NCBI RefSeq assembly: GCF_009733535.1
Contig: NZ_SMMI01000019.1
Coordinates: 1-64,000, forward strand
DNA length: 64,000 nt
Origin: Sphingobacterium endophyticum
GTDB taxonomy: Bacteria; Bacteroidota; Bacteroidia; Sphingobacteriales; Sphingobacteriaceae
Reading direction: 5' to 3'
This document shows positions 18,124-28,831 of the stretch, piece by piece (the stretch's first letter is position 1; every line of letters starts with the position of its first letter). The translations under genes were made by a program, and so were the position numbers. Under the pieces are notes generated by a model that searched no databases, was not told the DNA's origin, and saw nothing but the letters and a program-made list of their open reading frames with translations.

Positions 18124-19422
18124 ATGATTAAAATTATTCGTTTTTTCAACCTACATTATGGAGAGGACGAAAAGGACAGGGTACTGGAAAATGTTATTTC
18201 AAATATTTCTTTCCGAGGTGCTAATCTCTGGGTGTTGGCTTGTGCTATCGTCATAGCCTCTGTCGGACTGAACGTCAATTCTACAGCGGTGATTATCGGG
18301 GCCATGCTTATTTCCCCTTTAATGGGACCTATTGTGGGGGCTGGGTTCGCACTGGGTACATATGACTTTGAATTATTGAAGAAATCTGCAAAAAACTTAG
18401 CTATCGCTACTGCGGTTAGTTTGTTGGTATCTTTTTTATATTTTCTATTAAGCCCATTTAAGGAGGCTCAGTCGGAACTCCTGGCACGTACTTCTCCCAA
18501 CATCTATGACGTACTGATTGCATTTTTTGGAGGTCTGGTTGGAGTTATTGCCATTACTAGGAAGGAAAAAGGCAATCCAATCCCAGGTGTGGCAATTGCA
18601 ACTGCCCTAATGCCACCACTTTGTACCGCAGGTTACAGTCTTGCAATTGGAAATATCAGTTATTTTGGAGGAGCAATCTACCTTTATACCATTAACTGTT
18701 TCTTTATTTGTATCTCTACTTTTCTGATCGTCAAACTCCTTAAATATCCGAAGGTAAAATTTGTAGATACCCTTCGTGAAAAGAGAATTACACGAACGGT
18801 CACTGCACTTATTGTCATTATGCTTGTTCCTAGTTTTTATCTGGCCTATAGTCTTTTGCAGGAGCGTAAGTTTGTCCAACAGGCTAATGCTTTTATTGAA
18901 AATGAGTTTACCGATAAAGGGTATACACTAATTTACGAAAAGACACATTTTAATAATAGAGCCAGGAAAATTGAACTAGCATTTCTCGATAAGAGGTTTG
19001 GCAATGATGAGATAAAAGATCTTCAAGGCCGTTTGGGCAGTTATCGTCTGGAGGGAGCAGAATTACTCATCCGTCAGGACACTAGCGACCTGAAAGGAGA
19101 TATTCTTGCAGAAATACATAAACAATCGCAACATGTTTCGGAAAAGGACATTATTATCCAGAACCTCCGAAATGAGCTGGCCGGATATACATTTAAAGAT
19201 AGGGAAACCATTAAAGAAATTACCGCACTTTACCCTGACCTTGCACCCTTCTCTATTGGGAAACAGACCGTTATCGTGAATCCCGATAGCAGCTTCAATA
19301 GAACTGTTCTGCTTTACGATTCAGATAAGCAGCTTCCTAAGGAACAAGAAGAACGCTTGTCTTCCTGGCTGCGTGTGAAACTTAAATCAGACAGCATTTT
19401 AGTCATACGAAGCATAAATTGA
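18124..19422 (+). CDS. DUF389 membrane protein (TIGR00341-like)
   Basis: A 432-residue inner-membrane protein. The DUF389 core lies at about 30-200 and shows the signature INSTAVIIGAMLISPLMGPIV-like stretch (NSTAVIIGAMLISPLMGPI) and GVAIATALMPPLCTAGYSLA, plus about six membrane spans. A C-terminal periplasmic or cytoplasmic region of about 200 residues is soluble and charged. The family has no established function. It is next to the osmoadaptation operon but separated by 500 bp. Start is the ATG at 18124 with a good -7 box upstream. Confidence 0.9.
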   Translation: MIKIIRFFNLHYGEDEKDRVLENVISNISFRGANLWVLACAIVIASVGLNVNSTAVIIGAMLISPLMGPIVGAGFALGTYDFELLKKSAKNLAIATAVSLLVSFLYFLLSPFKEAQSELLARTSPNIYDVLIAFFGGLVGVIAITRKEKGNPIPGVAIATALMPPLCTAGYSLAIGNISYFGGAIYLYTINCFFICISTFLIVKLLKYPKVKFVDTLREKRITRTVTALIVIMLVPSFYLAYSLLQERKFVQQANAFIENEFTDKGYTLIYEKTHFNNRARKIELAFLDKRFGNDEIKDLQGRLGSYRLEGAELLIRQDTSDLKGDILAEIHKQSQHVSEKDIIIQNLRNELAGYTFKDRETIKEITALYPDLAPFSIGKQTVIVNPDSSFNRTVLLYDSDKQLPKEQEERLSSWLRVKLKSDSILVIRSIN

Positions 19423-19920
19423 TTTTACGGGTTGATTTTACCGTGTTGTCTTGACTTATGGCAAGGGTGGGACAAAACCTGTTGTTAGCAAAATAGTTTA
19501 ATAGTAGTCCCAGTGAATATCTTTCTATTTTATAATTGTCGATGGACATTTTTGAGGATTTTGGAAATTTCCTTGCTGGGCAGCTAGTTTTCCTAGGAAG
19601 ATCCACCCTTAAGAAATAATCGAAATAGATTGCGAATGACAATATCCCCAATCTCCTGATTTGTGTGCAGTATAATGATGAACCTTACTAATGAAGTAAA
19701 TGTGGATGCTGTATCGGCCATGTTCAAACAAGTTACTCATAGGACACTTGTAGACCTAAAGAGTGCATCGACCCTAGACATATGTTGGGAGTTGGACATT
19801 TGAAGGTACAATATTAAGGCCCTATCGGAATCAGAAAAATAAAACTGCAGCAAAAGATCTGGGTCTGGTTGTAGGATCCCTTCAGATTATCTTCGTTCTT
19901 TTCGATGATATCAAATCAGG
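19423..19920. other. Intergenic region upstream of gpsA
   Basis: A 41-codon open stretch at 19678 (MNLTNEVNVDAVSAMFKQ) is probably a scrap. No clear regulatory site apart from a TATCTTCG that partly fits a -7 box near 19889. Confidence 0.35.
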
Positions 19921-21045
19921 ATGCATTCCCTAAAAATGTACTTATTCTTGTGCAAAATTTGCTTATTAGTTTATTTTTTATTACTTTTGTTGCTCATTAA
20001 TTATTTAACTGCAGGATCCAAACCTATATTCTATTCTGCAAAAAATCCCCAAAGATTGATTGAAGTAAGTGTTGTTGGTGGTGGAAGTTGGGCTACTGCT
20101 TTAGTAAAAATATTGACCGAAAATAAAATCCCAACCTATTGGTACCTTCGAAGAAAGGAGCAGGTTAAGCACGTTCTGGAACACGGAAGTAATCCAAGGT
20201 ATCTTCCGCAGGTCAAGCTCGATCCATTGTTAATCTTTCCATCAGATAACCTGGACCAAGTTTTATCTCGAGCAAAAAATATCATTTTTGCTGTTCCAAG
20301 TGAAGCTCTGCAACTTGTTTGTAATGGCCTTGATCCTTCCCTTTTTAAGGATAAAATTGTTTTATCCACGATCAAAGGAACTGTAGGGAAGAAAAATGAA
20401 GTTCCTAGCAGCTATTTAAGCAGAACATTGAAAATACCATTGACTCACATCGCGTCACTCGCAGGACCTTGCCATTCTGAAGAAATTGCAGAAAGCAAAC
20501 CAACTTACCTAAGTTTATCGTGCGTAAACCAGATTACAGTTGATAAGTTAGGTGTATTGTTTAGAAGACCTTACATTCAAGTTCGAAGTAACAGCGATCC
20601 AATTGGGGTTGGGTATGCCTCTATCTATAAGAATGTATTGGGTATAGCTAGCGGTATGGCCAAAGGTTTAGGTTATGGAGATAATTTCATGGCAGTACTG
20701 ATTAGCAACGCTTTGTTTGAAATGCAAAATATCCTAGAATCTATACCCGGTGAGCAGAGAAATATGTTAAATTCAACATATGCTGGTGATCTGTTGGTTA
20801 CGGGATATTCAAACAACAGTCGAAACCGACGTTTTGGAGAATTGATAGCTCAAGGCCACTCGGCAGAATTAGCTGTGAATAAATTGGGAATGGTTGCTGA
20901 AGGATACGGGGCAGCTCGAGGACTTTTTGACTATGCGAACGAGCAAGGGTTGAATTTACCCATACTGGAATCTATCTATGAAATCCTATACCGAAACCAA
21001 TCAGTCGAATCTAAATTTAAGGAATTGGAGGAAACATTGATATGA
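19921..21045 (+). CDS. gpsA: NAD(P)-dependent glycerol-3-phosphate dehydrogenase
   Basis: GpsA reduces dihydroxyacetone phosphate to sn-glycerol 3-phosphate. The Rossmann nucleotide motif is VVGGGSWATAL (about 51), and the catalytic-domain signatures KGT, AGPCHSEEI, YKNVLGIASG and the C-terminal NRRFGELIAQG with MVAEGYGAARG are present. The family has about 330 residues; this frame (374) carries 45 extra residues with a strong hydrophobic stretch (ICLLVYFLLLLLLINYL). The true start may be the TTG before IEVSVVGGG (about 20057), or this could be a membrane-anchored form. The stop overlaps the start of the synthase gene by 4 bp, so its product is likely made for that enzyme. Confidence 0.92.
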   Translation: MHSLKMYLFLCKICLLVYFLLLLLLINYLTAGSKPIFYSAKNPQRLIEVSVVGGGSWATALVKILTENKIPTYWYLRRKEQVKHVLEHGSNPRYLPQVKLDPLLIFPSDNLDQVLSRAKNIIFAVPSEALQLVCNGLDPSLFKDKIVLSTIKGTVGKKNEVPSSYLSRTLKIPLTHIASLAGPCHSEEIAESKPTYLSLSCVNQITVDKLGVLFRRPYIQVRSNSDPIGVGYASIYKNVLGIASGMAKGLGYGDNFMAVLISNALFEMQNILESIPGEQRNMLNSTYAGDLLVTGYSNNSRNRRFGELIAQGHSAELAVNKLGMVAEGYGAARGLFDYANEQGLNLPILESIYEILYRNQSVESKFKELEETLI

Positions 21046-23297
21046 TGCTATTAGCTACAGACTTAGACGGAACATTTCTAGGAGGGTCAATGGAAGATCG
21101 CCTAAAACTCTATCAGATTATTAAAGAAAATAAGGATATCCAATTGGTTTTTGTAACAGGTCGCGGATTAGAGTCAGTTATCCCACTGTTGAACGATCCA
21201 ACGGTTCCTACGCCGCATTTTATAATTGCCGATGTTGGAGCTACCATCTGTGACGGTTCTACTCTTACCACGATCGACTCCATTCAACATGAAATCGAAA
21301 GCAATTGGCCCTCGGTGTATGAACTTCAGGAGGCTTTCTCGGGGATTCCTAGCTTGGTTTACCAACGTGTGCCCCAACAGCGCCGCTGTTCGTACTATTA
21401 CGATTTAAGCACCGATCTTGCTAAAGTTCGTGAAATTGCCGAAAAAAGAGGTTGCGATGTGGTCACCTCAATGGATAAATATCTGGATATACTTCCAAAA
21501 GGTGTAAATAAAGGAAGCACACTGAAAAAGTTAGTAAGTCATTTAGGCGTACCTGTCAACAGGGTGTTGGTAGCTGGGGACACTTTGAACGACCTTTCCC
21601 TGTTTCAAACAGGATTTCAAGGTGTTGTCGTAGGAGAGTCGGAAATTGCACTTCTAGAAGCGACTGAAAGCCTATCGAATGTATATCAGGCACGCCATGC
21701 CGGTGCCGGTGGGATTGTTGAATCCATGAAGGAAAGCAAGGAATTTGCAGCCTATGTTAATGATTTCATTGAGGAACCACTTCTTCGGCAAACTTCAAAT
21801 GATCGACAGCTAGTCATGGTTTACCACCGACTTCCCTACGAACGTATGATGGTCGATGGAAAACTTCAACAAGTTCCTCCGAAGAGTCCAAATGGTATAA
21901 TTCCTTCATTATTGGGGCTCTTTGAAAAGGGAAGGCCCGGTATTTGGATTGGAGAGGAAGTGGATATGGGAGATGGGAATAAGGATGTGAGGAAAAAGGT
22001 TGACATCGATAAGTTCCCCAACCTTGATGTTTCAGCTATCTCACTTTCCCAAAAGGATATTGATAAATTTTATAGGGTATTCTCCAAAGAGGCATTTTGG
22101 CCAACAATATTTTCTTTTGTCGATAAGGCTAAATTTAACCATTTGGACTGGGAACATTATTTGAAGATCAACATGTTATTTGCTAAGAGGATAGCTCAGG
22201 AAGCCGAACCTGAAGCGTTGGTGTGGATTCACGAATATAACCTGTGGATGGTTCCATCGTTCTTGAAAACTATGCGTCCAGATCTCAAAATTGGGTTCTT
22301 TCATCATACGGCTTTCCCTGCGGCTGATATTTTTAACACAATACCATGGAGACGGGAAATCATAGGAAGCCTACTTATGTGTGACTTTATCAGCTTTCAT
22401 ATTCCGCGATATGTCGAGAACTTTATCGATGTACTTCGCAGCCATACTCCGTTTAAGCGATTAAAAACGATAAATGTTTCCAAACAATTTCTTACATACA
22501 GCATGGCACTTGGTGTTGAGGAGATGACCAAACTAATTTCGGTCGAAGGTCGAACGATCCGATTGGGTGCCCAACCGGTTGGCGTGAATTATGGGCTGAT
22601 TGAAGGTTTGTTAGCTAAAGAAGAAATCGCTAGACGAATTGAAACCTACAGGCTGGAGGTAGCGAGTAAAGAAATGAAACGTATCGTGTCTATTGAGAGG
22701 ATGGACTATGTAAAGGGGCCGCTAGAAAAGGTACTTGCTTTCGGACAATTTCTGAAGGAATACCCAGAATTTCTGGGAAAGGTCGAACTGATCAACGTCT
22801 GTACCCCACCATCAAAGGGCATGCGTATCTATGATAAGATAAGGGATCAGGTTAATCAGGCAGTGGGAGAAATCAATGGTAAGTACGCTACATTGGACTG
22901 GACGCCCATACAATATTTCTTCCAGGCCCTACCATTTGAAGAGGTTCTTATTCAGTATGCCCTGGCAGATGTGGCATGGATTACACCTCTACGCGACGGT
23001 CTGAACCTAGTCTCCAAGGAGTTTGTCGCTACGCAAGGACTCTTGAAACAGTCAGGTGTTTTGGTTCTTTCGGAATTTGCGGGAGCATCGGTTGAACTAC
23101 CCTATTGTGTCCCCACAAATCCATATGATCGCCGGAGCATGATCGAGTCCCTACATCATGCTCTTACCATGCAGGAAGATGAAGCACATTTGCGGATTAA
23201 AAGGTCCTTACAACAGATTAAACACTATGACATTCATTACTGGGGGGAGGATTTTGTAAGCGAACTTGAGGAGAGTAATAACTCTAACGAAGTATAA
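21042..23297 (+). CDS. ggpPS: Glucosylglycerol-phosphate synthase/phosphatase fusion
   Basis: A two-domain enzyme of 751 residues. The first 250 or so form a HAD phosphatase (DLDGTFLGG at 7-15, GVNKGSTLKKL, VAGDTLNDLSLF). The rest is a GT20 glycosyltransferase. It matches cyanobacterial GgpS better than trehalose-phosphate synthase OtsA: KSPNGIIPSLL, SKEAFWPTIFSF, VWIHEYNLWMVPSFL, FFHHTAFPAADIFNTIPWR, HIPRYVENFIDV and ITPLRDGLNLVSKEF. GgpS joins ADP-glucose and glycerol 3-phosphate; the phosphatase then gives the compatible solute glucosylglycerol. The fused order (phosphatase then synthase) is known from GgpPS of some Proteobacteria. It overlaps gpsA by 4 bp and is followed by mscS after 11 bp. 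Confidence 0.9.
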   Translation: MMLLATDLDGTFLGGSMEDRLKLYQIIKENKDIQLVFVTGRGLESVIPLLNDPTVPTPHFIIADVGATICDGSTLTTIDSIQHEIESNWPSVYELQEAFSGIPSLVYQRVPQQRRCSYYYDLSTDLAKVREIAEKRGCDVVTSMDKYLDILPKGVNKGSTLKKLVSHLGVPVNRVLVAGDTLNDLSLFQTGFQGVVVGESEIALLEATESLSNVYQARHAGAGGIVESMKESKEFAAYVNDFIEEPLLRQTSNDRQLVMVYHRLPYERMMVDGKLQQVPPKSPNGIIPSLLGLFEKGRPGIWIGEEVDMGDGNKDVRKKVDIDKFPNLDVSAISLSQKDIDKFYRVFSKEAFWPTIFSFVDKAKFNHLDWEHYLKINMLFAKRIAQEAEPEALVWIHEYNLWMVPSFLKTMRPDLKIGFFHHTAFPAADIFNTIPWRREIIGSLLMCDFISFHIPRYVENFIDVLRSHTPFKRLKTINVSKQFLTYSMALGVEEMTKLISVEGRTIRLGAQPVGVNYGLIEGLLAKEEIARRIETYRLEVASKEMKRIVSIERMDYVKGPLEKVLAFGQFLKEYPEFLGKVELINVCTPPSKGMRIYDKIRDQVNQAVGEINGKYATLDWTPIQYFFQALPFEEVLIQYALADVAWITPLRDGLNLVSKEFVATQGLLKQSGVLVLSEFAGASVELPYCVPTNPYDRRSMIESLHHALTMQEDEAHLRIKRSLQQIKHYDIHYWGEDFVSELEESNNSNEV

Positions 23298-23308
23298 AAT
23301 TAAAACAA

Positions 23309-24154
23309 ATGAAAGTAGAACAATTGGAAAATGTAGAAGGTAAAATCGAAAAATTTGTAGACAGTGCTATTGCGTATGCTCCCATTATAATCAGTTCATT
23401 GGTTTCAGCATCACTGGTGCTGTTCCTAGGCCTGTGGTTGATCCGTATGGTAAGAAATCTCGTGGATAGAATCTTTATAAAGCGTAATGTTGATCCAAGC
23501 ATCCGAACATTTCTTGGGAACTTGATCAACTGGACCTTAAGAGTCATCCTGTTTATCGTGGTTGTAAGCCAATTGGGAGTTCAGACCTCCACATTTATTG
23601 CAGTAATCGGTGCGGCAGGATTAGCGGTCGGACTTTCATTACAGGGGTCGCTATCAAATTTTGCAGGAGGTGTGCTGATCTTATTGTTCAAGCCATTCCG
23701 TGTGGGCGATTATATTTCATCCTCCACAGGTGTGGACGGAACGGTGAAGGTAATCGATATTTTCAATACAAGACTGGTTACTCCACAAAACCAGCTTGTC
23801 ATAATTCCAAACGGAGAGCTCTCGAATAGTAATATTACCAACTATACTGAGCTCGGGACACGAAGAACTTGGTTTGATATCGGCGTGTCGTATGATGCTG
23901 ACTTACGGAAAGCTAAGGCGATCTTATTGGACATTATCAATAAAAACGAGCATGCATTTTCGGATCCGGCACCGGATGTGGTGGTAACGAACCTCGGAGA
24001 TAGTGCTATCAATCTTTCTATTCGGGTTACCACAAAGAATGAAAATTTCTGGGCAATGCAGGAACAGCTTATCATCAGCTGCAAAGAGGCCCTGGATGGA
24101 GCAGGTATCGAAATTCCTTTTCCGCAAACAGACATCCATATCAAACGGAATTAA
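23309..24154 (+). CDS. MscS-type mechanosensitive channel
   Basis: A 281-residue small-conductance channel. Three membrane spans lie in the first 130 residues; the pore helix is AAGLAVGLSLQGSLSNFAGG followed by LLFKPFRVGDYI. The beta domain has NTRLVTPQNQLVIIPNGELSNSNITN and the C-terminal cage follows. The start is 11 bp after the synthase stop, so it is co-transcribed with the glucosylglycerol genes. MscS channels open on hypo-osmotic shock and release solutes, which complements synthesis of an osmolyte by the same operon. Confidence 0.95.
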   Translation: MKVEQLENVEGKIEKFVDSAIAYAPIIISSLVSASLVLFLGLWLIRMVRNLVDRIFIKRNVDPSIRTFLGNLINWTLRVILFIVVVSQLGVQTSTFIAVIGAAGLAVGLSLQGSLSNFAGGVLILLFKPFRVGDYISSSTGVDGTVKVIDIFNTRLVTPQNQLVIIPNGELSNSNITNYTELGTRRTWFDIGVSYDADLRKAKAILLDIINKNEHAFSDPAPDVVVTNLGDSAINLSIRVTTKNENFWAMQEQLIISCKEALDGAGIEIPFPQTDIHIKRN

Positions 24155-24485
24155 GTGGAGCATGATTACATTGATCATCATCAATCTGACTTTTTTCAAA
24201 TCGTAACAAATTATCATTTTTGATGTGTTTGCAACAAATAAAACATCTAGCTACTTTTTCATCCGGGTGAAAAAATGTATTAAAAAAATAAATTTTTTAA
24301 GGATCAGGTTAAATCTAAATCCCACGTTGCAAAAGGTTTGTTAGGATAATTTGTCTCTACGTAATTGGATGTTAAAGAACCTCCAGTTACATCATTTTTC
24401 GGATGTTTGCTCCGCTAATTATACCCATTGCCTTTAAAGCCTACCTATTCAGTGAAATTTTTCCATCTCAGATTATGCAGTTTTT
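24155..24485. other. Intergenic region between convergent genes
   Basis: Holds a weak hairpin, TTTTTCA/TGAAAAA around 24255-24274, which may terminate the osmoadaptation operon. No gene. Confidence 0.5.
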
Positions 24486-27400
24486 CTAGTTATTGGACCA
24501 TGCTCTAAATAATATCCCGATCCCAATAATTCCTAAGAATAAAATCAAAACTGCCAAGTTTTTATGATGGATGTATTTTGAATCAGATTTCAGGCTTATT
24601 AGTTTCTCCTCTTTCATCCTGTAGCCTTTTAAGGAAATCTTTGGCGCTTTTTGGATGGATTTATTTCGAATAGCGTTCTGGGCGATTTCAGAAAAATCTT
24701 TTTGTCCTATTTTTGAAGATATATCCTTTTGCCGTGCATCTGGTCTATTTTGATTCATGGCCTTTTGCACTGGATTTGTAGCATTTGAAGAGCTGTTGTG
24801 AATTTTACCCAACGCTTGCTGTAAGTTCTCCAAGGCATTTTTTTGAAGATCCGTTGAGGCTGTTTTCTTCATGAAGTCAACCAGTTTCTCATTGCCACAA
24901 ACCTGATCCGAGCAGGTTAAACCAGTTTCTTCCACCGTTTCCAGGTAAACATCCATCAGACCTGACATAGTCTTTTGATCTGGAGTCCATTTATCTTTTC
25001 GAATGACTTCCATCATTCTGGCCAACATTTGCTGATAAGCATATAGATTTCCGGATTCTAAAAACTTTTCCTTAATGTCCAAACCATATTTGTCATTTAC
25101 ATAGACATTGTTCCATTCTTCCCAATCTTCTGATCGGATAGCATGATCCGTTGTAGCCTGCCATCCCCACATATTATCTGCTACCTGACCGATCATTCTC
25201 GCTCCAGCATAGCCCTCATCTAGCATTTTCTTTATCCACTCGGGATTATAATACCTGGAATTCAGTTCCCGTCCTATAAATTTATCCAATGACTCTTGCT
25301 TCATATTTCCCGGATCTGTCAGGTTGCTGATCATAATATCGGGCTCTGTTCCGTCAATTTGCTTTATTGCTAAGGTCATCCCTCCCAGATACTGAAATAG
25401 ATCATCATTATCCAAAGCACCATAAACATTCGTTGAACGACTGTGAACGACTGCCTTAGTTCCTGAAAGAGCCTTTTTGAACAATGAAATTGCCAGATCT
25501 TTTCCGGTAGCCTCTTCAATCGCCTGCTTTCCTTCGCCCCAAAAGCCCTGACCATAAAGATGGCTGGCCCTATTAAAATAGACATCGGCAATTTCTTTGC
25601 CGCCTTCCCATTTGTCCGTTGCCTGGACGGCATCATCAACACCCAACCCATAACTTCCGGACTCAGATGAAAATAACCTGACCATAGCCAACCTTTTGAT
25701 CAAGTTGCTATCTTTTAAGCCCTCGTTATTTAATTCCTGTATCGCTTTGTCTACATGGATTCGAATGGAATTGTCCTCTTCAGTGGACCGATACACTAAG
25801 TTAATAGCTTGGTCCATAAGTTGCATAAATTGTGGGAACATATCTCTGTAGAGACCGGATGGAGTGACCACAACGTCAACACGTGGCCTGCCCAATTCCT
25901 CCCTGCTTATCAGTTGAATTCCTCTGACTTTTCCAAATCCATCGTATTTTGGTTTTACTCCCAATAGATTCAGGATTTGTGATTCCATAATTCCCTCATG
26001 CCTTAACGTCTCTACTGACCATAAATTGAAGGCTACCTTATCGGGAAACTGACCATTATGTTTTTGTAAATAATTCGATATTAATTCTTCTGCCAGTTTT
26101 TCTCCTTCTGCATAGATTCCTTGTGATGGCATTCTGGATGGATCAAAACCATAAAAGTTCTTACCGGTGGGTAGGGCGTCAGGGTTTCTTAAGGGATCAT
26201 TCCCTGTAGCCGGACGAATAAACTTTCCTTCCAGTGCATCCAGCAAACCTTGCATCTCCGCTGCTCCACTCGCCAATATTCTGCCTTTATATTCTTCGAT
26301 TAATTTTTCCCTTTCGCTTTCGTCGATTTCTTTTAAACGGTTGACCATGGCTGTTGCCGTCAGGGTGGCCCGGGTGGTATCTGGGGAAACTCCGAATGTA
26401 TGCATGCCCATTGGAACTTGTTTTTCGTTGATCTCCTGAAGATAATGTTCCAATTTTTGAATATTATCTTCCTTTAGTTCACCATCAAGGTTCAGATCCC
26501 GATTCAGATTGTTCTTAACCAAGGACTGATTGATTTCTTTTAGATATGCGGAGGACGTTGCCGGACTTTTTTCTTTGGCCAGATTATAGTCATTGATCAA
26601 GCCTGCTAATTTTTTCAATTCCGGTCTTAAGCCAGACTCTTGAAATGAAGGTGTCAAATGATCTATAATGACTGCCATTCCTCTTCTTTTGGCCTGAGTT
26701 CCTTCACCAACATTATCCATGATGTATGGGTTTATATTGACCATACCTCCAATCAGTGCATCTGATGCATCTCTGCTGTCTGCCCCAGCTTCTCTGCCCG
26801 AAAGCCACTCCAAGGTGCCATGGGTTCCTAAATGTATCAAGGCATTGGTTTTGAGTTGGTGCTTTTGATAGAGGTAAAATGCAATGTATTGATGATGGGG
26901 GGGAAGATTGACATCATGGAACATCGCTTCTTCGTTTTCTTCCCAGCCTCTTGCCGGTTGTGGCATAAGGTGCAATTTTCCATAACTAATCTTGGGCAAT
27001 ACAAAGTATGATTCTTGATGCTCGTCCTTCCATACCATGATTCTGGATGAATCCGGAGATCCCCATTTTTTGATGACAGCTTGTTGAAATTCCGGATTTA
27101 ATTCTTTGAACCAGCTTTTGTAGGTTTCTATATCTACCAAAGCCGGTTTATTTTCTTTGACTAATCTATCCAGCTCTTGTGGTGCCCAGGTGCCTATATT
27201 TCTTCCTCCAGACATAATATCGTCAAATATTCTGTCCATATCCGGAATTCTTTCACCCAGGTCATAATTATTTGCCTGCAATCCCATAATAATGCTGTAT
27301 ATGCTTCTGGGCAATACATTTAAATAGCTGGCACCTATATTATGTTTTCCGGGATGTCCGTTTTAATAGATCAACGTTATATCCTTGTCTGAATTGTCTG

Positions 27401-28493
27401 TTCGCCGTAATGCCGACCATGCTTTGATTTTTGCCGCCAAATTGGAAACACGATCTTTAAGGAGCGTTTTTTCCGTGTAAATTTGGTTGTTTTTGTCTTT
27501 TTTGAGCTCCTGCGTACTTACCACGGTGGGTTGGATTTGTCCCATAATTTCTGGACGGACTAGGGCCATCGTGCGGTTTCCAATGGGAATTCCAATTTGA
27601 CTTTTATCCCATTCCGATTTTGACTGGCTCAAACTGATGGCATTGATGACTGGAACCCCAAGCTTCTCAAATGCTCTTGCCAACTTATCTGGAGCTCCTC
27701 CTGGAATTGAAGAGAAATTGACCAAAACATCTATTCTTGATTTTCCGGAAGGATCTATGCAAAATTTCTCAATCGGTGCTTCCAAGGGAAACCCAAATAA
27801 TATGATCGGTCTAAATCCATTTTGCTCTATCGCTTGGGCATACTCTTTCAAATAATCAATCTGACCCGTGACAATTTCATATCTGAATGTATACAAGGCT
27901 ATCCAAGGTTTCTCCTCGTTTGGAATATCTTGAGCAGAATTGAAAGTTTCAAAATCACTGTATACCTTACCGTTTTTCCAGTCAACGATTCCGAATTCCG
28001 GATAGGTTTGCGGTTGCGCATTCGGGAAGGAGGTTCCCAAATGTTTATTAGTCAGATGAAGGACAAGTTGTTTAATGTTTTGAGGGCTGGGATTTTCAAA
28101 AAACTGATCTATTTCCGCATCAAAACGCATTCCCCAGCTTTGATATTCCTTTGCGGCAGGTGTTTCGCCTACTGCATAAGCGAATCCGCCCTTTTCTACA
28201 ATTTGCATTAAATTTTCACTATATCTTTCTATTACCTGTCCTATATGTACATAGCAAACCGCTATTTTTGCATCTATTAATTGATCTTTACTGTTATTAA
28301 CTGTAAAAACCTCAAAGTGGTTCGAAAATTCTGCTGATTCGTTCAACAACTGGATTGCATCGGCTACCGGTTTGCTGTAATTTTCAGAAACCAACAGCGC
28401 AATCTTCTCTTTCTCTTTTGCGTTTTGAGCATTTAAAGTTTGTGAAATACACAATAAACAGGTCAGTAATAAAACTAAATATTTGAACTTCAT
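24486..28493 (-). pseudogene. hmuS: CobN-like chelatase homologue (HmuS type), one in-frame stop
   Basis: This is one gene of about 1335 codons read from 28493 to 24486, split by a TAA at 27363-27365. Upstream of the stop: a signal peptide (MKFKYLVLLLTCLLCISQTL) and the N-terminal half (ends DNSDKDITLIY). Downstream, in the same frame, NGHPGKHNIGASYLNVLPRSI continues the CobN pattern, with ALIHLGTHGTLEWLSGR, PYIMDNVGEG, STNVYGALDNDDLFQYLGG and NSRYYNPEWIKKML. The C-terminus has one membrane span (LAVLILFLGIIGIGILF). Signal plus anchor put it in the periplasm, unlike cytoplasmic cobaltochelatase CobN. HmuS-type proteins act on haem or metal in the Hmu locus. A single base change explains the stop, so loss may be recent or a sequence error. 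Confidence 0.85.
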
Positions 28494-28495
28494 AC

Positions 28496-28831
28496 TTATT
28501 CTGGTACATATATAACCTGACCATCATCCAGTTTATAGGCAGTTCCCAATCTTTCTCCCTGGCCAGAGGCTTCTTCTGGAGTCAGTTTCTTGACTTTTAT
28601 TTCCTTGCTCTTTTTCGTGATAATCTCCATTTCACCATCTTTATTTTTCTTGGTCATGGTCATTTCCGTAGCGGGATCAAAAAGATCCAACACGTTCAAT
28701 GCCGACATTAATGCCATAATCATCGCTACGATCAATACAACACTGATGTCAAATAAATTAGCTACGCCACTTACCGGATCCTCCAAAGGAGTCTGTGCCT
28801 GACCTGACCTATTCTTATTTAATAACTTCAT
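28496..28831 (-). CDS. DUF2149 (ExbD-like) membrane protein
   Basis: A 111-residue protein with one membrane span (DISVVLIVAMIMALMSALNVL) after a short N-terminus with PLEDPVSGVANLFD, and a periplasmic tail ending KLDDGQVIYVPE. This is the DUF2149 pattern and the topology of ExbD/TolR. Its start overlaps the ExbB-like gene by 17 bp, and it ends 2 bp before the CobN-like gene. It probably forms the proton-driven energiser with the ExbB-like protein. Confidence 0.9.
   Translation of the reverse strand: MKLLNKNRSGQAQTPLEDPVSGVANLFDISVVLIVAMIMALMSALNVLDLFDPATEMTMTKKNKDGEMEIITKKSKEIKVKKLTPEEASGQGERLGTAYKLDDGQVIYVPE

Noticed and set aside
21042-23297. Trehalose-6-phosphate synthase/phosphatase
   Set aside because: GT20 motifs (KSPNGIIPSLL, YNLWMVPSFL, IPRYVENF) match GgpS, and gpsA is in the same operon, so glucosylglycerol is the better call.
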